Assembly: GCA_030601485.1 (NCBI GenBank)
Contig: JAUVTO010000035.1
Coordinates: 1-11,973 of the forward strand
DNA from: Desulfobacterales bacterium
Lineage (GTDB): Bacteria; Desulfobacterota; Desulfobacteria; Desulfobacterales; UBA11574
Direction: 5' to 3'
Length of the DNA: 11,973 bases
Shown: piece after piece, positions 11,768 through 11,973 of the stretch
How positions within the stretch are numbered: position 1 is the first letter of the stretch
Layout of the letters: each line of letters begins with the position of its first letter
Position numbers and translations under genes: made by a program
The notes under the pieces: generated by a model
What the model saw: the letters and a program-made list of their open reading frames with translations, nothing else
What the model was told of the DNA's origin: nothing
Databases searched by the model: none

Positions 11768-11973
11768 ATGGAAGAGGAAAAAATCGGTTTCGTTTCTAAT
11801 TACTTTAGCAAAATATCAGTCGCTTCTGTTGAGATAACGGACGGAACAGTGTCAGTGGGAGATACTCTCCACTTTTTGGGGCACACGACAGATTTTGAGT
11901 TCAGAGTAGACTCCATGCAGATCGAGCACAAATCTGTAACAGAGGCGAAGAAAGGTGATAGCGTTGGCGTAAA
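11768..11973 (+). CDS. EF-Tu domain-2-like small protein (3' end cut off by window)
   Basis: Partial gene running off the right edge. The ATG at 11768-11770 has a ribosome site (GCGAGGG, 11754-11760). The visible 68 codons begin MEEEKIGFVSNYFSK and continue ISVASVEITDGTVSVGDTLHFLGHTTDFEFRVDSMQIEHKSVTEAKKGDSVGVK. The pattern VGDTLHFLGHTTDF followed by VDSMQIEHKxVxEAKxGDSVGVK is that of the beta-barrel second domain of translational GTPases such as EF-Tu. There is no GTPase domain before it. Stand-alone proteins of this type, about 80-90 residues long, exist in anaerobic bacteria and archaea as translation elongation factor-like proteins of unknown role. I expect only a few more codons beyond the edge. 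Confidence 0.85.
   Translation, partial: MEEEKIGFVSNYFSKISVASVEITDGTVSVGDTLHFLGHTTDFEFRVDSMQIEHKSVTEAKKGDSVGV

Overview
The window reads as chromosomal DNA from an anaerobic, AT-leaning Gram-negative bacterium. A Desulfobacterota (former deltaproteobacterial) origin is my best guess, not a proven one. It rests on a small EF-Tu-domain-2-like protein, an NtrC-type regulator with sigma-54 sites, a Ser/Thr kinase fused to a sulfatase-modifying-factor (FGE)-like domain, exported proteins typical of the group, and intergenic regions packed with small terminal-inverted-repeat elements. No rRNA, tRNA, CRISPR array or complete transposase gene was seen.

Layout, left to right. dnaK (24-1940, minus) has its own sigma-70-type promoter. 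A repeat-bearing gap follows, holding a 146-bp MITE, paired palindromes and a weak sigma-54-like site, then a small two-helix membrane protein (2626-2832, plus). Next comes a 770-bp gap with two more foldback elements and a good sigma-70 promoter (3324-3352). This promoter probably drives a two-gene operon on the plus strand: an exported DUF3047 protein and an exported MsrA-MsrB methionine sulfoxide reductase fusion. A second, 96% identical copy of the 146-bp MITE sits between that operon and the convergent minus-strand genes.

The right half is read leftward. It holds an NtrC/ZraR-type sigma-54 activator (9962-11317), then a DUF6488-like exported protein plus a four-helix histidine-bearing membrane protein (9689-8704), then an RseC-family redox membrane protein plus a receptor-type Ser/Thr kinase (8354-5797). 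Each of these two downstream operons is preceded by a near-perfect -24/-12 promoter (9779-9794 and 8557-8572). The simplest reading is a local regulon: the response regulator turns on both operons. At the far right a second copy of a 153-bp foldback element lies directly in front of a truncated gene for an EF-Tu-domain-2-like protein (11768 to the window end).

Functionally, several products point to the cell envelope and to thiol, methionine or metal chemistry: a periplasmic methionine sulfoxide reductase, a Cys-cluster RseC protein, a kinase whose extracytoplasmic domain carries a Met/His-rich insertion, an exported protein with a His/Gly-rich mature N-terminus, and a membrane protein with histidines in or next to its helices. 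That this is one envelope redox- or metal-stress system is inference. The promoter matches and the gene order are what the sequence shows directly.
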